Part shown: piece after piece, positions 59,590-64,000 of the stretch
Numbering within the stretch: the first letter of the stretch is position 1
Layout of the letters: each line of letters starts with the position of its first letter
Assembly (NCBI GenBank): GCA_963975885.1
Contig: CAXBIS010000012.1
Span: 57,741-121,740, forward strand
DNA: 64,000 nt
Direction: 5' to 3'
From: Pseudazoarcus sp963975885
Lineage (GTDB): Bacteria > Pseudomonadota > Gammaproteobacteria > Burkholderiales > Rhodocyclaceae
Position numbers and translations under genes: made by a program
The notes under the pieces: model-generated
The model's database searches: none
What the model was told of the DNA's origin: nothing
What the model saw: the letters and a program-made list of their open reading frames with translations, nothing else

Positions 59590-61440
59590 TCAGTTCAGCG
59601 CGCGGTCGAGGATCTCGCCGAACGGTGCTGCGCGCATGAAGCCGACCACACGCAGGCCGGCGATCTCGCGCCCCGAGGGGTCGAAGAACACGATGCCGGG
59701 CGGGCCGAACAGGTCGAAGCGAGCCAGCAGGGCCTTGTCCGCATCGTTGTTGGCGGTGACGTCGGCCTTAAGCAGAAGCATGCGGTTCATGCGTTCGGCC
59801 ACCGCCGGGTCGGAGAAGGTAAAACGCTCCATCTCCTTGCACGAGACGCACCAGTCGGCGTAGAAGTCGAGCATCACTGGCCGGTCGGCCGTGTCCAGGC
59901 GCGACTGCAGTTCGGTCACCGAGGCCACGCGCTCGAAGCGCGGCTGTTGCACCTGGGTGGCAGCGCCGCTGCGCAGCACGGACAGCGGCTGCAGCGGATC
60001 GCGGGAGCCGGCGAGCAGGCCGATGAGCATGGCCGCGCCCGCAATCAGCAACATCACGCCCAGCCCCTTCCAGAAGCGGCGCCAGCCGCCGGCATGGGTG
60101 GGGAGCGGGTCGAGCGCGTGCAGGAAGATACCGGAGAAGCCCAGCAACAGCGCCCAGCCGAGCATCGTCGCGGCGGCCGGGATCACCGGCGAGATCAGCC
60201 ACAGCGCAACCGCCAGCAGCATCACGCCGAAGGCTTTCTTGACGCCTTCCATCCACGGTCCGATCTTGGGCAGCAGCGAGCGCGTGCCCACGCCCACCGC
60301 GATCAGCGGCGCACCCATGCCCAGCGCCATCACGAACAGCGCCGCCCCGCCCAGCACGGCGTCGCCGGTCTGCGCGATATAGAGCAGTGCGCCGGCCAGC
60401 GGCGCGGCCACGCAGGGACCGACGATGAGCGCCGAGAGCACGCCCATCGTGATCACGCCGCCCAGGCTTCCGCCCTTCTGATGACTGGCGGTCGACGACA
60501 GCCGGCTTTGCAGCGCGCTGGGCATCTGCAGTTCATAGAAGCCGAACATCGACAGCGAAAGCAGCACGAACACCACCGCGAAGCTGCCCAGCACCCACAC
60601 GTTCTGCAGCGCTGCGGCCAGCAGCGTTCCCGACAGCCCCGCCGCGACGCCGGCCGCCGCATAGGTCACCGCCATGCCCAGCACGAAGGCCAGCGACAGC
60701 ACGCCGGCGCGCGCATGGCTGACGTGGTGACCCTGTCCCACGATGATGCCCGACAGGATGGGGATCATCGGAAAGGTGCAGGGCGTGAAGGCCAGCAGCA
60801 GGCCGAAGCCGAAGAAGCTCGCCAGCACCAGTGCCGGGCTGGCGTCGTCCAGAAGACGCGCGATGCGCCCGCTCTCGTCGCCGGTCGTGGCAGCGGCCGG
60901 CGATGCAGGCGAAGCGGCTGCGGGCTGTTGCTTGGCCGACGACGCCTTCGGTGACGAGAGCGCGCGGTCGAGCAGGCCGTCACTTTCGCCGTCTGCGGGC
61001 TCCATGGCGACGGTGAGCACGCGCGTCTCGGGTGGATAGCAGATGCCGCCGTCCCAGCAGCCCTGGCTCTTCACCTCAAGCTCGAACGCGCTCATGTTCG
61101 GTGGCGCAGACACCGGCACGAGTACGTCCAGCCGGCCGCGGTGGATCACCGTGTCGCCGAAGAATTCGTCCTTGTAGGTCTCGCCCGGGGGAATCTCGGG
61201 TGTGCCCAGCGTGACGCCGTCGGTCAGCGCGGCGAAGCCGAGCTTGGCGTCGTACAGATAGTAGTCGCGCCGGATGTCGAAGCGAACCTCGACGGTGTCG
61301 GCGGTGAGCATGCGCGCCGATACCGGGAAGGCCTTGTCGGGTTCGACCGGGTCGGCGAGCGCGGCCGGCGCCGCGAAGAACAGTGCGAGCAGCAGCGCGA
61401 AACAGCGGAACAGGGCCATGGGCGAGGGGAAGGAGGGCAT
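59590..61440 (-). CDS. dsbD: Thiol:disulfide interchange protein DsbD
   Basis: Protein of 616 aa. Signal peptide, an N-terminal periplasmic domain with redox pair CWDGGICYPPE, eight membrane helices (FGFGLLLAFTPCTFPMIPIL and VGPCVAAPLAGALLYIAQTG with the membrane cysteines), and a C-terminal thioredoxin domain FYADWCVSCKEMERF. It moves electrons from cytoplasmic thioredoxin to CcmG and DsbC. An ATG at 61419 is an alternative start. 35 bp after cutA. Confidence 0.95.
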   Translation of the reverse strand: MPSFPSPMALFRCFALLLALFFAAPAALADPVEPDKAFPVSARMLTADTVEVRFDIRRDYYLYDAKLGFAALTDGVTLGTPEIPPGETYKDEFFGDTVIHRGRLDVLVPVSAPPNMSAFELEVKSQGCWDGGICYPPETRVLTVAMEPADGESDGLLDRALSSPKASSAKQQPAAASPASPAAATTGDESGRIARLLDDASPALVLASFFGFGLLLAFTPCTFPMIPILSGIIVGQGHHVSHARAGVLSLAFVLGMAVTYAAAGVAAGLSGTLLAAALQNVWVLGSFAVVFVLLSLSMFGFYELQMPSALQSRLSSTASHQKGGSLGGVITMGVLSALIVGPCVAAPLAGALLYIAQTGDAVLGGAALFVMALGMGAPLIAVGVGTRSLLPKIGPWMEGVKKAFGVMLLAVALWLISPVIPAAATMLGWALLLGFSGIFLHALDPLPTHAGGWRRFWKGLGVMLLIAGAAMLIGLLAGSRDPLQPLSVLRSGAATQVQQPRFERVASVTELQSRLDTADRPVMLDFYADWCVSCKEMERFTFSDPAVAERMNRMLLLKADVTANNDADKALLARFDLFGPPGIVFFDPSGREIAGLRVVGFMRAAPFGEILDRALN

Positions 61441-61475
61441 CGTGGGGGATTGGAGCAGCGCGGACGGTGAAGCGT

Positions 61476-61805
61476 TCAATCGGTGTCGGGCGCGGTCTCG
61501 GCGGCCGCCCAGGCGAGATAGTCCGGAAGGCCGGCGGCGACCGGCAGTGCGAGGATCTCGGGAACTTCGGCCGGATGCAACGCGACCAGAGCGCGTTCGA
61601 GTTCGGCGTAGCGTGCACGCGTGGTCTTGATCAGCAGCGGCACTTCGGCGTCGTCCTCGATCGCGCCCTGCCATCGATAGACCGAGCGGCAGGGCCCGAG
61701 CACGTTGACACAGGCGGCCAGACGCGCCTCGACCAGACGGCGGGCGATCATCGCGGCGGTCTCGGCATCGGGTACATTGGTCAGCACGATCAGGGTCTCG
61801 CTCAT
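61476..61805 (-). CDS. cutA: CutA1 divalent-cation tolerance protein
   Basis: Protein of 109 aa, PII-like ferredoxin fold trimer. LIVLTNVPDAETAAMIARRL, LAACVNVLGPCRSVYRWQG and TTRARYAELERALVALHPAE are CutA motifs. Linked to metal tolerance and usually found before dsbD as here. Start at 61805 (MSETLIV). Confidence 0.93.
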   Translation of the reverse strand: MSETLIVLTNVPDAETAAMIARRLVEARLAACVNVLGPCRSVYRWQGAIEDDAEVPLLIKTTRARYAELERALVALHPAEVPEILALPVAAGLPDYLAWAAAETAPDTD

Positions 61806-61967
61806 CGGATGGGGACTGCGTATTCGAAACGGCTTATTCTCCCAGAAACCGGCCGCCATTGTCGCCGGCTGCTGCCGGCATTATCATCCGGACATATTTT
61901 TCGCCGCGCCACGCGCGGCGGAGCCGCTCCCCGGGCCTTCGGCCCGCCATTCGCGAGGAGAACAGGC

Positions 61968-62378
61968 GTGCGAGAAGTGTTATGGGTCCTGATCGGCGCG
62001 CTCTCCGGCTATGTTCTCTATCAGCTCTGGCGCTATGTGGTGCTGCGCCGCGAACCGGGCGCCGACGTCCCGTTTCAGGCCGCGCTCGATGCCAGTTCCC
62101 TGCGTCATGAAATCGACGCGCTGCGCGAAGACCTCGCGCATCAGCGTTCCACGCTGGTCGCGCTGTCCCAGACGCTGGACGGCCTGAAGGAACAGATCGA
62201 GTCCGTCAGCGTCGCGCAAGGCATCTCGCCCGAATACAACGAGGCCCTGGTGTGTGCGCGGCGCGGGCTCGGTGTCGAGGCCATTGCCGAGCGCTGCGGC
62301 ATCTCGGTGGCCGAGGCCGAACTGGTGCGCTCGCTGGCCGAACGTCAGGGAGAGTCGGATGACGAACCTCGGGGCTGA
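61968..62378 (+). CDS. DUF2802 family protein
   Basis: Protein of 136 aa, GTG start after GAGGAG. One N-terminal membrane helix (VLWVLIGALSGYVLYQLW), a coiled coil (LRHEIDALREDLAHQRSTLV), and a C-terminal HTH-like segment (YNEALVCARRGLGVEAIAER, CGISVAEAELVRSLA). Genes of this family are commonly next to flagellar or motility genes; here FliW lies two genes downstream. Overlaps the SPOR gene by 20 bp. Confidence 0.8.
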   Translation: MREVLWVLIGALSGYVLYQLWRYVVLRREPGADVPFQAALDASSLRHEIDALREDLAHQRSTLVALSQTLDGLKEQIESVSVAQGISPEYNEALVCARRGLGVEAIAERCGISVAEAELVRSLAERQGESDDEPRG

Positions 62379-63297
62379 ACACGGACTGGGGGCCGACACG
62401 GCGCGTGGTGCGCTGCTGCGTGCAGCCGTCGCCGGCCTGGTGCTGATTGTCCTGCTGGTCGTCGCGACGCGCGATGACGAAACGGCCCCGATCCGGATGG
62501 CGACCGCGCCGCAAGCGTCGCAGTCGCCCGTTCCTGCTCCGATCCCGGCCGAACCTGATTCATCCGACGATGCCGACGCGCCCGGCGAACCCGTATCCGC
62601 TCTGGGGGCACCGAGCGGCGAGCCCCCGCGTGTGGATGAGCCACCGCCCGTGGAGGCGGTAGCCGGTGAGGCGGCCGAACCGGAAGTGGCCGACGCGCAG
62701 ACAGGGGTTGAGGCCTCAACCGCCAACACACCGCAGATCCGGCCGGACGCCGAGGAACCCGAGCCTTCCGGCCCGACCGAACTGGCACCCCGTCCGCCCG
62801 CAATCGCCGTGGCAGACGCCCGCATCGTCACCGTGATTCCGACGGATGCCGCGCCGGGCCCGGACGACCCGCCCCCTCCGCCGCCGGTGCAGGCGGTCAA
62901 CGATCATCGTGTGCGTCTGGGCGGCTTCATGCCGATCAGCGACGCGCGCGCGCTGCAGCAGGCTTCGGCCGACGCGGGCTATCCGGCGCGTGTGCTCCAT
63001 CGCGTCATGCTCGGCCCCTTCGCTGCGCGTGCCGAAGCCCGCAGTGCGCGCTCGGGCACGCGTGGCATCCTGATCGGCGGTGGGGACGAATGGTGGGTGC
63101 AGCTCGGCGTGTTCGCCGACGCCGACAATGCCGAGGGGCTGCGTGAGAAGATGTCGGCCGAGGGGCGTGCGGCCGTCGTGCAGGGGCGCGTCGATCTGGG
63201 GCCGTTCGCCGGGCGTGCGGCAGCCGAGCAGGTGTTGGTCGCGGTACGCAGTGCACTTGGGCGTCCGCTGGAGCAAGCCCGCATCGTCGCGCCGTGA
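62359..63297 (+). CDS. SPOR-domain membrane protein
   Basis: Protein of 312 aa. One membrane helix near residues 20-40 (LLRAAVAGLVLIVLLVVAT), a long Pro/Ala/Glu-rich linker to about 185, and C-terminal SPOR-like repeats (VRLGGFMPISDARALQQASA, WWVQLGVFADADNAEGLREK, VDLGPFAGRAAAEQVLVAVR). SPOR domains bind denuded peptidoglycan, often at the septum. Start within the preceding gene; GGAG is 8 bp before the ATG. Confidence 0.82.
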   Translation: MTNLGAEHGLGADTARGALLRAAVAGLVLIVLLVVATRDDETAPIRMATAPQASQSPVPAPIPAEPDSSDDADAPGEPVSALGAPSGEPPRVDEPPPVEAVAGEAAEPEVADAQTGVEASTANTPQIRPDAEEPEPSGPTELAPRPPAIAVADARIVTVIPTDAAPGPDDPPPPPPVQAVNDHRVRLGGFMPISDARALQQASADAGYPARVLHRVMLGPFAARAEARSARSGTRGILIGGGDEWWVQLGVFADADNAEGLREKMSAEGRAAVVQGRVDLGPFAGRAAAEQVLVAVRSALGRPLEQARIVAP

Positions 63298-63328
63298 CGA
63301 TGCGGCGAAACAACCGAGAGGAGTTCGC

Positions 63329-63772
63329 ATGAAGATCGAAAGTCCGGTGCTCGGCGCGCTTGATATCGCCGACGACAAACTCATCGAGTTTCCGAACGGT
63401 CTGTCCGGTTTCGAGGATCTGCGGCGTTTCGCGCTGCTGCACGACGAAGATGCCGGAACGCCCGGCCTGCACCTGCTGCTGGCCGTCGATTCGCCGGATC
63501 TCGTGTTCTCGGTCACCGAACCCGCCAACATCTCGGTGCATTTCGAGCTGTCCCTGACCGACGAGGAATCGGCGACGATCGGGCTGGAAGACCCGGCAGG
63601 CGCGGTCGTGCTGGTGATCCTGCGGCGCACCGAGGCCGATCCGGACAAACCCGAAACGGCCGGCCTCATGGCCAACTACATGGCGCCACTGGTGCTCAAT
63701 CTGGCCACGCGCCGCGGCCTGCAGAAGGTCATGACGCGCGTCGACTGCGAGGTCACGCTGCGTTCGGTTTGA
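63329..63772 (+). CDS. fliW: Flagellar assembly factor FliW
   Basis: Protein of 147 aa. SPVLGALDIADDKLIEFPNG, LSGFEDLRRFALLHDED and APLVLNLATRRGLQKVM are FliW hallmarks. It binds flagellin and relieves CsrA repression of flagellin translation. No csrA follows in the window. GAGAGGAG precedes the start. Confidence 0.93.
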   Translation: MKIESPVLGALDIADDKLIEFPNGLSGFEDLRRFALLHDEDAGTPGLHLLLAVDSPDLVFSVTEPANISVHFELSLTDEESATIGLEDPAGAVVLVILRRTEADPDKPETAGLMANYMAPLVLNLATRRGLQKVMTRVDCEVTLRSV

Positions 63773-63779
63773 GCGGGGC

Positions 63780-64000
63780 TCAGAGCGCTCCGAGCCGTTT
63801 TTCGATGCGGCGCGCGAACACCGTCATCTCCTTTTCGGCCTGACGGTCGCCGCGTTTCGCGGCCACCGCGATGCCCTCGCGCCAGGCCGTCAGCGCCCCC
63901 GCGTCGTCGCCAGCCTTCTCCAGCGCCTTGCCCAGTCCCTTCCATGCGGCCGAGAGCGTCGCGTCGAAGCCCAGCGCGTCGCGGTAGTGATTCGCCGCGC
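63780..64000 (-). CDS. TPR-repeat protein, C-terminus only
   Basis: The last 73 codons of a minus-strand gene that continues past the window end. The frame reads HYRDALGFDATLSAAWKGLG and AGDDAGALTAWREGIAVAAK, ending in a basic helix. The A-x-W-x-G-L-G pattern and spacing fit a tetratricopeptide repeat. It converges with fliW (7 bp). Identity of the full protein is unknown. Confidence 0.75.
   Translation of the reverse strand, partial: AANHYRDALGFDATLSAAWKGLGKALEKAGDDAGALTAWREGIAVAAKRGDRQAEKEMTVFARRIEKRLGAL

Overview
The window is about 64 kb of gene-dense, GC-rich DNA from a bacterial chromosome. It has no rRNA or tRNA genes that I can see, no CRISPR array, no insertion sequence with a transposase, and no phage genes. 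Gene content and codon use fit a betaproteobacterium, most likely of the Rhodocyclales (Azoarcus/Thauera/Aromatoleum-like). The main supports are a complete System I cytochrome c maturation operon, the order nusB-ribH-ribBA-ribE, a cutA-dsbD pair, a nitrogen-controlled urease cluster, and FliW beside a SPOR protein. This assignment is inference. Most genes lie in tight operons with 1-8 bp stop/start overlaps.

Layout, 0-20 kb. A truncated adenylation/carrier-protein gene overlaps a NeuD-type acyltransferase gene and ends at a strong hairpin, with the decayed start of a phosphopantetheinyl transferase gene facing it. Next come an AAA+ ATPase of unknown role, a UvrD-like helicase, two Hsp20 genes, a CBS protein, an SpmA/SpmB-like nucleoside-gate membrane protein, and modABC for molybdate uptake. 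A ModE-type regulator is divergent from a lone tungstate-binding protein (TupA). A SulP transporter with a universal stress protein follows. An apparent operon then combines a DksA-like zinc protein, a Hen1-like RNA 2'-O-methyltransferase, a macrodomain protein, nicotinate phosphoribosyltransferase and nicotinamidase.

Layout, 20-41 kb. A CopZ-like metal protein and a spermidine synthase-like protein precede the urease cluster (ureD A B C E F G and hupE/ureJ). Upstream of ureD I find a near-consensus sigma-54 promoter and two NtrC-like boxes. The cluster carries two palindromic intergenic elements. An arsenic locus follows (arsR, arsC, acr3) with a broken metallo-beta-lactamase gene at its end. 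After it are a large PAS/GAF/GGDEF/EAL protein, a KTSC-domain protein, an XRE regulator overlapping carboxynorspermidine decarboxylase plus its dehydrogenase (alternative polyamine route), and a secreted esterase.

Layout, 41-64 kb. YtoQ, a PilZ protein and a small membrane protein precede the most interesting locus: a coupled operon of two different PII-like proteins flanking an internally duplicated DUF1538 membrane protein, followed by a two-CBS protein. ccmABCDEFGHI follows, then a small secreted protein, alanine racemase, a chemoreceptor, a hydrolase, the HU gene with a clear terminator, nusB/riboflavin genes, dsbD, cutA, and DUF2802-SPOR-FliW. The window ends in the tail of a TPR gene.

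Overall this is metabolic and regulatory core genome (N, Mo/W, S/anion, Ni, As, NAD, polyamine and flavin functions) rather than a mobile island.
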